A stretch of 64,000 nucleotides of DNA from Halocaridina rubra (taxonomy: Eukaryota; Arthropoda; Malacostraca; Decapoda; Atyidae). The notes under the pieces were generated by a model. That model saw nothing but the letters and a program-made list of their open reading frames with translations. It made no database searches and was not told the DNA's origin. Positions 43,454 to 62,674 of the stretch are shown here, piece after piece (position 1 is the stretch's first letter; every line of letters begins with the position of its first letter). Location: NCBI GenBank assembly GCA_037179515.1, contig JAXCGZ010021053.1:20001-84000 (forward strand). Reading direction: 5' to 3'. Made by a program: the position numbers and the translations under genes.

Positions 43454-46400
43454 TCTCGGGATCCTACACTGGAACGCCCAGGGTCTCAGACACAAGGTAA
43501 AACATCTTGAAGGCATAGCCAAGACTGACAACATTGATGTCATCATGGTTCAAGAAACCCTGTGCACAGAGCAATACCCTCCAAAAATCTCAGGATACAA
43601 TGGATTCTACCAGCACTGGTCTCCAGGGGAGAACAGAGGCAGCGCCACCTTCATCAGGAAAAACCTATTAGCCAAGGAAATAACCCGACCGGTCTACTGC
43701 AGCGAAGATGTCCACGTCCTCGCTGTTAACATCCAACTTCAGGGCAGCTGCATAGATCTGTACAACATTTACAGACCACGGAATGGTAGCTTAGACCTGA
43801 CTACCCTCTTCGGGCTAGCCAGTCATCGTGATTTGGTAATAGGAGGCGACTTCAACGCGCATCATCCAAGATTCAGGTATGAGCGCCCCTGTGCTGCAGG
43901 CAGACACATCATGAGCCTGCTGGATGACCAAGAAGATGTCTCCCTGCTCAACGATCATGAGCCAACACATGACAGAGGTGGAATACTGGACCCCACCTTT
44001 GTCTCCAATTCCCTAAAGCAGGATGCCACATGGAGAGTTCATCCCCTGGTCACAAGCGACCACTATGGGATCCATCTCACACTGCCAATTCCTGAAATCT
44101 TCCAAATCCCTGCTCCCCCCCTCGATGGAATTTCAAGCAGGCCGACTGGGGCCAATTCCAGGAGCACCTCAGCAATTGGTTTTTAGCCTACGTACCATCT
44201 GAAGACACCGACCAAGCAGAGGCCGAGCTAGTCAATGCCCTGCAAGCTGCAGCAAACTCCTCCATCATCCTCTGCAAACCACAACACACCACTCATCGGG
44301 ACAGATGGTACTACTGTGACAGAGTTAAAGAACTCAATCACCGGCTCAACGTCATTCGGAAAATGCACAGGAAACGTCGCACTGAAGACTCCTACCGCAC
44401 TTTCCAGGCAGTCAAAGAACATGTCCATGAAGAGACTCGCAACATCAAGAGGAAAAAATGGCTAGAGTGGTGTTCCACCCTAGATGCTCACACCTCTGTG
44501 GGCCAGATGTGGAGGAGCATCAACTCCTTTGCTAAAGGAAAACCTCCTAAAATCACCCCCCCACAGGGATCCTAGCAGGGCAGCAGAAGAACTCGCCATC
44601 AAATTCGCGGATAGAGCAAGCTCCAACCAGCTCCCCATCACCACCAGAACAACTCTTCAGGACCTCACCACTGCAAGATGGGAAGAAATAGAAGAGGCCA
44701 TCAACATTGAAGACGAAACAGATGCTCCATTCTCCCTGACTGAGCTACTAAGAGTAAGCAAAAGCTCTAAGAACACAGCCCCAGGTGCCGATAGAATCAC
44801 ATACACAATGATTCAAAAATTGGGGCCCCAAGGGGAGCTTGCTCTACTCTCTCTGATCAATTCGACATACACACGAAGAATCAGACCAGCCTCAGGGAAC
44901 AGAGCAGACATTCAGCCCATCCCAAAACCACAGGACCCTGACAACCCTCGCCCCATCTCCCTCCTAAGCTGCCTGAGCAAGACGGCAGAAAAGATGGTAC
45001 TTAACAGAGTCCGCTGGAAATGCCCACCCTTCCCAGAAAACCTGTTTGCCTACCAGCCTGGTTTAGGCACCTCAGAATGCATAGCTTCCATGCTATCATT
45101 TATCAACAACTGCCGTGGTTACATCATTTTTCTAATAGACCTAGAGAAGGCCTTTGAACTAGCCAATGTGCCGGCAATACTCTCAACTCTCGTATCCAAG
45201 CAGATCAAAGGTAACCTTCTCTCGTGGATCAAGCAGAGTCTACAAAATCGTAGTGCAAGAGTCAAAGTAGATGGGCACTACTCCACCTACAAAAACCACG
45301 AAAATGGGACCCCCCAAGGTGGAATCCTTAGCCCCTTCTTCTTTAATTGTCTCATGGAAAAACTCATGGACATCGCACTACCACATGGAGCCAAACTCTT
45401 CAACTATGCGGACAACTTTGCCCTCGTCACAATAGGACACAGAAGCTTTAACAAGACACAGCGCTGCCTCACCAAGATTCACCAAGCCTCCATCTCCCTT
45501 GGAGTCAGAATCAATGTCCGCAAAACCAAGGCCCTTCCCATCCACCAGCGGAGACCAGACACTAATCTGGTCATAGGTAATGTGCCTGTGGAATGGGTTA
45601 CCAAACACCAATACCTGGGTGTAATCATCGACCAAGGACTAACCTTTGGACCAGAAATTCAACACTTGCGCGACAGGTGCAGCCAGCGACAAGTGGTCCT
45701 TCGTCGGATGTCGGGCCTCTACGATGGTGCATCATTTAATGTCCTCAGAACCTTCTATGTACAAGCCATACGCAGCCTCATAGACTATGCTTGTCCCACA
45801 CTCTGGCTACTAACAGACCAACAGTGGAACAAGATAGAAGTAATTCAAAACAACGCCACACGTACCATGCTAGGAGCCCCCATGTGGACCAAGAGAGAAA
45901 ACATCCAGATGGAATCGGGACTCATTCCACTCAAACTCAGAGCTCAGCAAAGACTGACCCTCTTTGTGGCCAAAACCACCACTGCCCAACATAAATGCCT
46001 AGCTGGCACAAATCTCCATTTAGCCCGCAATCGCCACCCCAACCACCATCCTAGAACCTGGGCAGCCAAGGTCTGAGCTAGCCTGCAAGCACTGCCAGTC
46101 AGGGAGAGCATCCCAGCCAAGTTACAAGACACACCGCTTCCTGAATACAGATGCCCACCCCCATGGAATGACCAACCACTTGACATAAAGATCGAGCTCC
46201 CTGACAACCCCAAAAGCTTGGTAAACCCGCTTGTCCTTAAAAACATATATAAGAACAAATTCAGAGCTGGAGCAGGCCAAACTCTCAAGTCTACTACACT
46301 GACGGTTCAGTAAATCAAGAAACTGGAGCCTCAGCCGCCCCCTTCACCACTGGACACCACGTCCTATCCTGGAGACTGTCAAACTCCTGCTCATCGCTCC

Positions 46401-47149
46401 AGACTGAGCTTGTTGCCATAGCCAATGCCCTCGACTTCTTCATCCAGCAAGGAGCTGACCATGCCCTAATTCTCTCTGACTCTAAAGGCGCCTTACAGGC
46501 CATCAAGAAGCCACTCCTCAGAGACAATGTACGCATCATCACCACCATCCTCAGCCACTATCACAGGACAACCAGCCTTGGAAAAGCCATCACTCTTGCC
46601 TGGATTCCCAGCCACGTCGGCATCAAGGGAAATGAGGAAGCCGATCAAGCCGCCAAACAAGCCACTCTCAGAGCAGAAATCCAGATATCTCTGTCTCCTG
46701 GGATGCAACAGATAAAAAATAAAGTCACCAAGTCACTCCTTAACACCTTAATAACTAAACACAACCTGTGCACAGACATTGGCTCCCCCTCCACCTGGTG
46801 GTACAAAGCCAACACTGATCTTCGGCGTATCACCCTGCCTAAGAGCCTTCGACGAAGCACTGAGCTCAATGTGTACCGTCTGAGACTCGAGTACAAGTGC
46901 ACCTGGCATATAGTAGAGGATATCATCAGGGAATGCACCTTTTGCCAGGTAGCCTTACCACATCCACTGCTACATTACATCCTGGAATGTGATTCTTTTT
47001 CAGAAATTCAAAGGAAAACTGGTGCCCCCGAAACATCTAGCGAAGACCCAAATGCCCTTCATGTTGCTAGCTCCATCATCAGACTAGCAACAAATAACTA
47101 CATGAACAGTCTATCAAATATTATCAGACAATACCCTCCACCAAGATAA
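43446..47149 (+). pseudogene. LINE C ORF2: endonuclease, reverse transcriptase and RNase H, with frameshifts
   Basis: The first ATG (43446) opens MSNLGILHWNAQGLRHKV. The endonuclease shows VQETLC, IYRPRNGSLD, VIGGDFNAHHPRF and VTSDHYGIHL. Frame changes occur near 44120 and near 44565 (C-run), there is a TGA at 46074-46076 (AAKV then stop) and a further shift near 46290. RT motifs: NTAPGADRITYTMIQKLG, NPRPISLLSCLSKTAEKM, FLIDLEKAFELAN, GTPQGGILSPFFFNCLME and YADNFALV, where the catalytic YADD has become YADN. The RNase H keeps YTDGS, LQTELVAIANAL, LSDSKGALQAI and WIPSHVGIKGNEEADQAAK, that is, its D-E-D-D residues. It ends IRQYPPPR with TAA at 47147-47149. The RT mutation and stops make it inactive. 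Confidence 0.87.
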
Positions 47150-48561
47150 CCATGCAATAACTCTCTCTCACCCCCAAAACAGGAATTCATTTAAATTGTT
47201 TGATGTAAACTAATAATTCACAACTGAATACTTATGCTCTCCGTTATCTTTACAGTTTTGCACAATCTCACCTGCGGGCCAATTAGGAAAGTCCGATCAC
47301 CAACAATAACAAGATTTCACCCCACCTCCTCACAAATAGGAAAGCTCATTCGGCCGCAAGAGCGAATACCACGTACACTCCAAAAAAATCTCACCCCACC
47401 TGCGGGCCACAAGTGGAAGGTCCGCTCACCCTCAAGGGTGAACATCCAACAACAACAACGAAAACTTACCGTGAATGTGATGATGATGACGTGACATACA
47501 TACTCATTTACAATTATTTTTTCGTTTACGTACTGTATAAACCCTCCCTGCACTGTTAAAAAAAACACCCTTTACATTATAAATAACAGCAAGCAACGTA
47601 AATTTTTATGAAAGTGATAGATAAAATTACGGTGAAAGAGGTGATGATGACGTGACATACATACTCATTTACAATTATTTTTTCATTTATGTACTGTATA
47701 AACCCTCCCTGAACTGTTAAAAAAACACACTTTACATTATAAATAACAGCAAGCAACGTAAATTTTTATGAAAGTGATAGATAAAATTACGGTGAATGAG
47801 GTGATGATGACGTGACACACATACTCATTTACAATTATTTTTTCGTTTACGAACTGTATAAACCCTCCCTGCACTGATAAAAAAAAAACACCCTTTACAT
47901 TATAAATAACAGCACACAACGTAAATTTTTATGCAAGTGATAGATAAAATTACGGTGAATGAGGTGATGATGACGTGACACACATACTCATTTACAATTA
48001 TTTTTTCGTTTACGAACTGTATAAACCCTCCCTGAACTGTTAAAAAAACACCCTTTACATTATAAACAACAGCAAGCAACGTAAATTTTTATGAAAGTGA
48101 TGGATAAAATTACGGTGAATGAGGTGATGATGGCGTGACACATACTCATTTACAATTATTTTTTCGTTTACGAACTGTATAAACCCTCCCTGCACTGTTA
48201 AAAAACATCCTTTACATTATAAATAACAGCACGCAACGTAAATTTTTATGAAAGTGATAGATAAAATTACGATGAATGAGGTGATGATGACGTGACACAC
48301 ATACTCATTTACAATTATTTTTTCGTTTACAAACTGTATAAACCCTCCCTGCACTGATAAAAAAAACACCCTTTATATTATAAATAACAGCAAGAAACGT
48401 AAATTTACATTTCCAATAAAAAAAATGAAAATACTGAATTTTTTTTTTCAATATTTTAATATTTTTGCGTATACCCATAAAATAAAATAATAATTTATAA
48501 AAAAAAAAAACCGCGATAGAGTGAGAATGCGAACCAAGAAACGCGAATAACCGGGGTAACA

Positions 48562-52963
<4,402 letters not shown>

Positions 52964-53047
<84 letters not shown>
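52964..53047. repeat. (TG/TA)n microsatellite
   Basis: TGTGTGTATATA then TA to 53046. Right flank of T6. Confidence 0.97.
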
Positions 53048-53892
<845 letters not shown>

Positions 53893-54359
53893 CTTGTTCT
53901 CAGAATAACGCCTAGATAGGTTCTCAGAAGTGTCGGGTAAATGGAAAATCGCGTGAAAAAACGAGTTATTTTCCATAGGAAACAATGATAAAGGGCATAG
54001 ATGCATTCCAAACCTTACATAGACACACCATGCCAAAGATATAAGATAAGTAAACAACATATTTTATTACTACATAGCAAAGCAGAAAACCCTGTATCTA
54101 TTTTTAAGAGTATACAAAAGACATTCATATTCACTTTACAGCTAGAAATTATCATACATTACTGTACTTTACTCTATTATGCAGTGGGCAACAGTTATAC
54201 AGTACACTGGGACATGCATGGTGGCAGTGAGCAAGTAACTTATGTGGTAGTAGAGGAGAAGGATGCAGGAGAACGAACCTCTATCTGCAAATGTATACAA
54301 AGATAAAATAAGAATTATAAATAACTAAAGCAAGACAAAAAAAACGAAAAAAAAAATTT

Positions 54360-54872
54360 GCAATGCCTAAATCTACCATATGACAGATTAATAAAAGTTA
54401 ATCTACATTCTTTCGGGAGGTACAGAGTTAGGGGGGATATGATTGAGGTGTATAAATGGTTTAAAGGGATTAACAAGGGTGATATTAATAAAGTTTTAAA
54501 AATTCATGATCAAACCAGAACTCGTAATGGGTAATGGATTTAATCTTGATAAATTTAGGTTCAGAAGGGAAATTGGTAAAAATTGGCTTGGTAATACCGT
54601 AGAGTATTCCTAGTAGGATAATAAATGCCAATACCTTTTTATTTATTTATTTTTTTTTTAGGATGGGATAGGATAGGAGGGGAAAAAAGGGAGAGGATTA
54701 AGGATATAAGGGAATTGGAGGGAAATGGACGAAAATTAAATAAAGTAAGAGAGAAAAATGAGACGGGCAGACCCTCGTGCTAAGTTTTGATCTGGAATTC
54801 AGATTCTGAATTGAATTACTTAGACACCTTCAAATGTATGATTAGATAGACATATGACAGAGGTAGGGTGGG
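54360..54872 (+). pseudogene. LINE family B, 3' fragment with a ~185-bp insertion
   Basis: Matches the end of B ORF2 (SYRVRGDMIEV-type, INKGDINKVLKIHDQTRTRN, LDKFRFRREIGKNW, then DTFKC and RHMTEVGWV). Between 'NANT' (54638) and 'LDTFKC' (54826) lies an unrelated stretch (54639-54825: a T-rich start, then AGGATGGGATAGGATAGGAG and ACGGGCAGACCCTCGTGC). Several indels; inactive. Confidence 0.75.
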
Positions 54873-55096
54873 TGTATATATAATGTATAATGATGATGAT
54901 CTTTTCTTATCGTAATCCTCTTTGTACTGGTGGAAGAAGCCTCCGCGGGCGCTTATTTACTATATTATTATTATTATTATATATTTTTTTTTAAATATAG
55001 TAAATAAATGCCCGCGGAGGCTTCTTCCACCAGTACAAAGAGGTTTACGATAAGAAAAGATCATCATCATTATACATTATATATACACCCACCCTA
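54864..55096. repeat. Near-perfect ~100-bp inverted repeat (hairpin), ~30-bp loop
   Basis: The left arm (TAGGGTGGGTGTATATATAA ... GATCTTTTCTTATCG ... CTTTGTACTGGTGGAAGAAG ... CCTCCGCGGGCGCTTATTTA) is followed by a TTA/T-rich loop at about 54967-54995 and the reverse arm to CACCCACCCTA at 55096. The arms differ at only a few positions. The left arm starts inside the LINE B end (GGTAGGGTGGGT). Confidence 0.92.
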
Positions 55097-55099
55097 TTG

Positions 55100-55112
55100 G
55101 GTATAATAGAAT

Positions 55113-55180
<68 letters not shown>

Positions 55181-55254
55181 TCTTTAATTAATGCTTGTTC
55201 ATTCAACCAAAACTTCATTATTTATTGCAAAAATAATGGTGTTATTACAAATTC

Positions 55255-55307
<53 letters not shown>

Positions 55308-55343
55308 CTCCACAATCATCATCAAAGGAAAATTTATGTTAAA

Positions 55344-55435
<92 letters not shown>

Positions 55436-55640
55436 GATCAAAGGAGAATTTTTGGAATAGACATCATGAGAGTAATGCAGAGGTATATTAAAACCCAGCA
55501 GAGAGCTGGATATTCATTATACATCTTTTATAATCCCTTCACATCTGACAAGTAATTACACTCTCCATCTGTTTCTCTTTACAGCCTGATAAAGGCTGTT
55601 TTATTTTATCATTTTTTGGTCCATCCTGGTGTCACAATAA
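55100..55640. mobile_element. Half copy of the T2/T6 inner unit
   Basis: GGGTATAATAGAATGTTGG, (GA)n (55118-55180), CTTGTTCATTCAACCAAAAC, (AAT)n (55257-55308 and 55345-55434) and then the right arm (AGGAGAATTTTTGGAATAGA ... CATCCTGGTGTCACAATAAT). The left arm is absent. Confidence 0.75.
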
Positions 55641-55766
55641 TCTTTAAAAAAAAAGTTTTTTTTTGGGGGGGGGGCATTATTCGCGAATTCCGAGTTTTTT
55701 ACTATTATTTTTGGGGGGCGTTATTGCAATTTCGCATATAAAAAAATCGCGTATAAAAGGAACAAG

Positions 55767-55771
<5 letters not shown>

Positions 55772-55835
<64 letters not shown>
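55772..55835. repeat. (TA)n microsatellite
   Basis: TA run between the family X element and Tigger-like element T8. Confidence 0.97.
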
Positions 55836-55838
<3 letters not shown>

Positions 55839-58800
55839 TGATCCCTCATTTATCGCGGGGGTTAGGTTCCGAGATGACCACGATAGGTGAATTTCCGTGA
55901 AGTAAGATCACCCAATATGTACATAGGTATTTTACAGTTATTTTTACGTTTACTGCATAAACCTTACCTGTACTGTTAACAAACCACCCTTTTCTTCATA
56001 AATAACAGCATGCAAGAGTAAATTTATATGAAAGTGATAGGTAAACTTACAGTGAATGAGGTGGTAATGACATGACATGCTCATGTACATAGTATTTTAC
56101 AATTATTTTTATGTTTACTGTATAAACTCTCCCTGAACTGTTAAAAAACCACCCTTTACTTTATAAATAGCAGCATGCAAGCGTAAATTTATATGAATGT
56201 GATAGGTAAACTTATCATGAATGAGGTAGTAATGACGTTTGTAGACTCCATAGGAAATTATTCTGCAGCCAATAACATCTTTACGGCTGCTTTTTGCGAG
56301 CGAAGAACATGGTAATGGGGAGTTGCTGTCGCTGTTTCTTCTTTTGTAGGAAGATGGTCTTGTAAGGAATCATGGCATCGTCGAGAAGATTGCTGAAGGG
56401 CACCGAATGAACCATATTATTGTCATGTTCCTGCGAGAGTTGTTGGACTGCTTTCACATGTTCATACATGGCTGCCAGACGTTCGAGTGTAAGGCCAGGT
56501 TCTTCAAGTTCTTCATGCTTTTCCTCAAGTTCTTCTTCTTCCTCCTCTTTGCTCGCTGATTTTGTCATTTCTTACAAGTCTTCATCAGTCAAAGGCTGCG
56601 AGTGGCTGTCAATCATTTCAGTCACGTCTTCATGAGTCATATCTTTAAAGCCTTCTCCTCCTAGCAATGCAGCCAACTTCACAGCTTTCGCAACTGCCGA
56701 GTTATGGACTTCGTCAGGAGCAAATCCCTTGTAGTCGTAGATGACTTTGGGTCACAACTGCTTACAGCTGGCATTGATTGTGGCCGGCTTCATCTCTTTG
56801 ATTGCATTCTGAATATTTTGAAGGCATGTAGCAATCGTGTAATTAATCCAGTTAGTCTTCATTGAGAATTCTTTGTCCGCATCCAGGGCTTCAACCAGGT
56901 TTGCCAGGGCATTTCTTGTGTAGAGGGCCTTGAATGCACGAATAACGCCTTGATCCATAGGCTGAATCAGTGATGTCGTATTCGGTGGCAGGAACTCTAC
57001 TTGAACACCGTCATATTTGAGATTAGTTGCATGGCCACCAGCATTATCCATCAAAAGAAGGACTTTAAATTCAAGGCCTTTTCCTGCAAGATAAAATTTG
57101 GACTGAGGGATAAAGCATTGGTGAAACCAGTCCGATGTGAGGCGTTTCATGATCCAGGCCTTAGGATTATGCATCCAATACACTGGCAGTAGATTCTTGC
57201 TGTTATTCTTCAAAGCCCTAGGGTTCTTTGCCTTGTAGATAAGCCCGGGCTTTAACTTGAAGCCCGCAGCATTTTCGCACATGATGAGGGTAACGATGTC
57301 TTTGTGCGTGCTTCTTCCTTGAAGAGAAAAGTGCGAGACGGCATTCTCTTCCAAAATAACCCAGTCTCATCCATGTTGAACACTTGCTCAGGAGCATATT
57401 CCCCTTCGGCGATAATTTTCTTGAAGTCGCTGTTCACGTAATCTTCTGCTGCAGCTGTAGCTGCAGAGGCAACTTCGCCATAAACTGCAATGCTCTTTAG
57501 GCCAAAGCACTTTTGAAATTTGGCGAACCATCCCTTGCTTGCAACAAACGATTGTTTCCTCGGTGGAGAATCGCTGGAGGGTCCTGGTTGTGGGTCGTCG
57601 ATATCTTCTTCTCTCTCCTCCTCCTCTCCATGGTCGCCACTGTCGTCGTCAGGTTCGTTCTGCAGAGAATGTCTCGTACAGCTTCTTCGTCTTTGTTTGT
57701 ATGATATTGCTGTCTATGCTGATGTTCTTCTCTCTGCAATCAGCAATCCACAGGGCCAAAGCAGATTCCATCCGCACTATTATCTTATTGCGGGGTGTTA
57801 CGACCCTCTTCACTGATTTACTAAAAGAAATAGTTGCTGTTTTCCTGATATTTGCCTCGTCCTTTTTGATGTAGCGAACAGTAGATTCATTGAGGCCAAA
57901 ACGGCGGCCGACATCCGCAAAACTTTTTCCTTCTTTTAGCATATCTAACAGTTTCACCTTATCTGTTAATGTTAACATCTTCCTTTGCCGCTTAGACTCA
58001 CTACCAGAAGCCTTAGAAGATGAAGGACGCTTGGGAGGCATTGCAGAGGTTGAAAAAAGTGAAGAAAATAAATCACAAGCACAGCGTATTAATAAGCACA
58101 ACGCGAACGGTGCACATGTGAGCTAGAATGAACGAGTGAGGTGAGACTATGGAAGATGGTGGGAGAACCAAGCTTCAATCAAAAAGCCAATCAGACCCCA
58201 TAATACAGACCATGCAGAAAAACAATTATGTGATTCGTCATCTCCCACCCTTTCATCCAATAGCATTCCATGAACTATCTCATGTAGGTGCGAGCCTTTG
58301 CGTTTTCCAAGACGCCAATACATTGTACGCTATAGGACAGTATTTCACATGCTGCAATACTGTGAGTTATATGTTTAAATTTATGTTTTTTACTAATTTT
58401 TACTGTTTTTTTATTCTTAGGCTAGGAAATACTTGTTTTATCAATAAAATAATGAAAATTTCAATTTGTACTAGCTCACGTAGGTGCGACCCTTTTCCTT
58501 TTCTGAAATGCTGATATTATTCTTAGGCTAAGAAATACATTTTTCTATCAATAAAATCATGAGACTACTGGAAATTTTAATGTATGCTAGCTCACGTAGG
58601 TGCGACCCTTTGCGTTTTCCGAAACACTGATACCGATATCGTACTTTCCATGGTGCAGAGTTACATGTTCAAATTTATCTTCTTTTTATCATTATTTTAT
58701 CAATAAAATAATGAAAATTTTTTTCTCAATAAAATAATGAAAATACTGAAAATTTTTATTTGCTAAAATTTTAATATTTTCGCATATAATCAGAAAAAAA

Positions 58801-58872
58801 AAACTCGCCAAAAAAAAACCGCGAAGCACTGAATCCGCGATAGGTGAACCACGATATAGCGAGGGATGACTG
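55836..58872 (-). mobile_element. Tigger/pogo element T8 with near-complete transposase (3.04 kb)
   Basis: The ends are CAGTGATCCCTCATTTATCG and, reversed, CAGTCATCCCTCGCTATATC. Both abut (TA)n, in keeping with the TA target of the Tc1/mariner/pogo superfamily. The order from the left is two ~160-bp subterminal units (55900-56235), the transposase gene on the minus strand (56281-58041), its leader, and about three ~170-bp subterminal units (58270-58780). It is the longest family member here and the reference for T1, T3, T4, T5 and T7. Confidence 0.9.
56281..58041 (-). pseudogene. Pogo/Tigger-type DDE transposase, two frameshifts and two stops
   Basis: The start ATG at 58039-58041 opens MPPKRPSSSKASGSESKRQR. 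An N-terminal HTH follows (LTDKVKLLDMLKEGKSFADV, GLNESTVRYIKKDEA), then a second DNA-binding segment (KGWFAKFQKCFGLK). The catalytic core is VFNMDETGLFW, LLLMDNAGGH and QPMDQGVIRAFK, with 30 residues between the second and third Asp (DD30D, as in pogo). PPNTTSLIQPMDQG is diagnostic. The tail is acidic (KSASKEEEEEELEEKHEELE) and ends ARKKQP with TAA. Lesions: a frameshift near 57655 (YETFSAE), another near 57310 (KEEARTK), TGA near 56750 (Trp position) and TAA near 56570 (Glu position). All three catalytic Asp codons are intact. About 587 codons in total, the usual length for Tigger. Confidence 0.9.
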
Positions 58873-61249
<2,377 letters not shown>

Positions 61250-61414
61250 CCGCATACCTCTTTGATGAATATCTTTTATGATATTGTATCAGTTCTGGTG
61301 AAAAATAATGGGGAAAGTATAATCTGACAAACGGTAGTTGATGAAACTTAACGTTGGTCAGCAATAATATTAATAACCCATGAAAATAAAAAATCATCTA
61401 AAAAACTCTAAAAA

Positions 61415-62085
61415 GGTGCAAAGTCACACAAAAATAAATGTTAAATTATGTACAATAATCACCTAAAGCTTAATATTTTGAAAACACAGAGTCTAATATT
61501 TACTGTGCATTTGCACAGTATATAAGAAATATCCTAAAAAGATTAATAATGTGCAAAATCATATAAATATAAATGCTAAAAATATAAATCATACATTAAT
61601 TCAAATAATCGAATATTTTTAAGCTATTCTATATACTTTGTACAGAACATTTGTAGAGTATGCAAATAATCACATAAATAATAAAAGAAATTCAAAATCA
61701 CAAAAAAAAAAAATGTGAAATACAAAACAATGTATAAAATACTTCAAAAACCTAAAATGCTAAAAATACTCTGCATTATCTGTACAATACATTTATAAAG
61801 TATATCACTCACTTAAAAATAATAAGATGATGCAAAACCACTTGAAAATGAACTTTGAAATATATAAACTAACGAGAAAAAAAATTAAAAGCATATATTA
61901 CAAATATCATGTGCAGTATATACTGTATATATTTACAGTACATAAAACATCACTTAAACCATATAAAGCAGTGTAAAATCACAAACAAATAAATGTTACA
62001 ATCTATAGTGTATAAAATATTCTAAAAATTAAAAATTCTAAACATTTTGTTTACATTCTGTACTGTACTTTTGCTTTCATGACGT
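61415..62085 (+). repeat. Degenerate AT-rich tandem repeat upstream of a Tigger remnant
   Basis: A motif series recurs four to five times with an irregular period of roughly 140-160 bp: (A)AATCACA..AATAAATGTTA, then AATATTCTAAAAA and TTTACTGTGCA/GTACAGTAC. It is probably the decayed subterminal repeat region of the Tigger-like element whose transposase remnant follows. Confidence 0.5.
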
Positions 62086-62460
62086 TTGGTACCCACAAGT
62101 TTAGTGTTCTGCCGCATGGCAGCGGTGGTTCATGCCAGCTATCCAAGCTTATGCATGTGTTATTTGCAAAGTCTCATTGACACTGAATTTGTGGCTTTAT
62201 TTGTCCCCATGTCTCTGAAAAATTTTTGTACTGCTGGTGCCACTGAGGACAATGCGCTATCTTCGGAAGTTATGGAAGATAAGATAAAATGGCATGAAGA
62301 GGAAGAAAATGTCACCGCCAAAGTTTAAGCTGTTGGCTTGAGTAGGAAAATGGTATCCACAATTGTTTATGATAAATATATGATATTAGCCCATGCTAGA
62401 GATAATACTCCAGCAATGCAAAACACCATCATCAATTAGAAGAGCTGCAAAATCTATGAA
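62086..62460 (+). pseudogene. Old Tigger-like transposase N-terminus remnant
   Basis: After MVPTSLVFCRMAAVVHASY the text reads MEDKIKWHEEEENVTAKV, stop, AVGLSRKMVSTIVYDKYMIL and AHARDNTPAMQ. This resembles the '(K)xxIIxxHExGExVxxIAxxxGLSxSTVxTIxKxKxxIxxH' DNA-binding start of Tigger transposases. It contains two stops and no catalytic core. It is a different and older lineage than T8 and ends about 50 bp from the dynein exon at 62514. Confidence 0.5.
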
Positions 62461-62513
62461 GGTGTACAAAATCCCTGACCACTTGGCAATGGTACAAAGG
62501 CACAATTACTCAC

Positions 62514-62674
62514 CAATCAATAGTACAACAGTTGATGAGAGATGGGAATCTTCTTAGGCTAGTCCTGAAGGTATCACCAATTGGGGAGACTGCTACTACC
62601 AAGTGAAGATTAGCTCTCACACGTTCATTGAAAAAGGCATAAAGAGTGGCTGGAGATGGGTCCATCTTAGCTCC
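62514..62674 (-). CDS. Axonemal dynein heavy chain, exon encoding the end of AAA4 (most 5' exon in window)
   Basis: This is the most upstream visible exon of an axonemal dynein heavy chain, the motor ATPase of ciliary and flagellar dynein arms. The 161-nt exon reads from GAKMDPSP to CCTIDW and includes the family motif SPIGDTFRTSLRRFP, typical of the C-terminal part of AAA4. The acceptor is a TTCAG on the minus strand and the donor is GTGAGT. It ends after two bases of a Trp codon, which the first base of the exon at 21696 completes to give CTIDWFTAWP, the expected family order. That phase match over 40.8 kb is the main evidence that both belong to one gene. The family resembles the single-headed inner-arm heavy chains (DNAH3/6/7/12 group), but the paralogue cannot be fixed from this part. 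Confidence 0.9.

Larger units (their letters stand above)
43067..47460 (+). mobile_element. LINE family C (endonuclease, RT, RNase H), nested in T5, broken
   Basis: 4.4-kb insertion of distinctly GC-richer sequence within AT-rich repeats. It has the tail of ORF1, ORF2 (EN-RT-RNase H) and a 3' UTR ending CAACAACAACG. The tract before it (ATAGGCAAA) and after it (GAAAACTTACCG) rejoin to the T5 repeat, leaving at most a 3-4 bp target duplication. An RNase H after the RT places it with I/LOA/R1-like LINEs rather than CR1/L2. Confidence 0.85.
42541..48564 (-). mobile_element. Tigger-like element T5, built of ~160-bp tandem repeats and split by LINE C
   Basis: The ends are CAGTGTTGCCTCACTTATCG and, reversed, CAGTGTTACCCCGGTTATTC, both abutting (TA)n. 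The element's own sequence is 42541-43066 plus 47461-48564. Nearly all of it is a ~160-bp repeat (CTCATTTACAATTATTTTTT, ACTGTATAAACCCTCCCTG, AACACCCTTTACATTATAAA, GTGAATGAGGTGATGATGAC). The ACATACTCATT-type marker recurs at about 42781, 42942, 47498, 47658, 47818, 47981, 48140 and 48298. LINE C inserted between units (GTGATAGGCAAA on the left, GAAAACTTACCGTGAATG on the right). No transposase remains. Confidence 0.82.

Noticed and set aside
57513..57874. Plus-strand ORFs opposite the T8 transposase
   Set aside because: Overlapping antisense frames of a recognisable transposase; no independent support.
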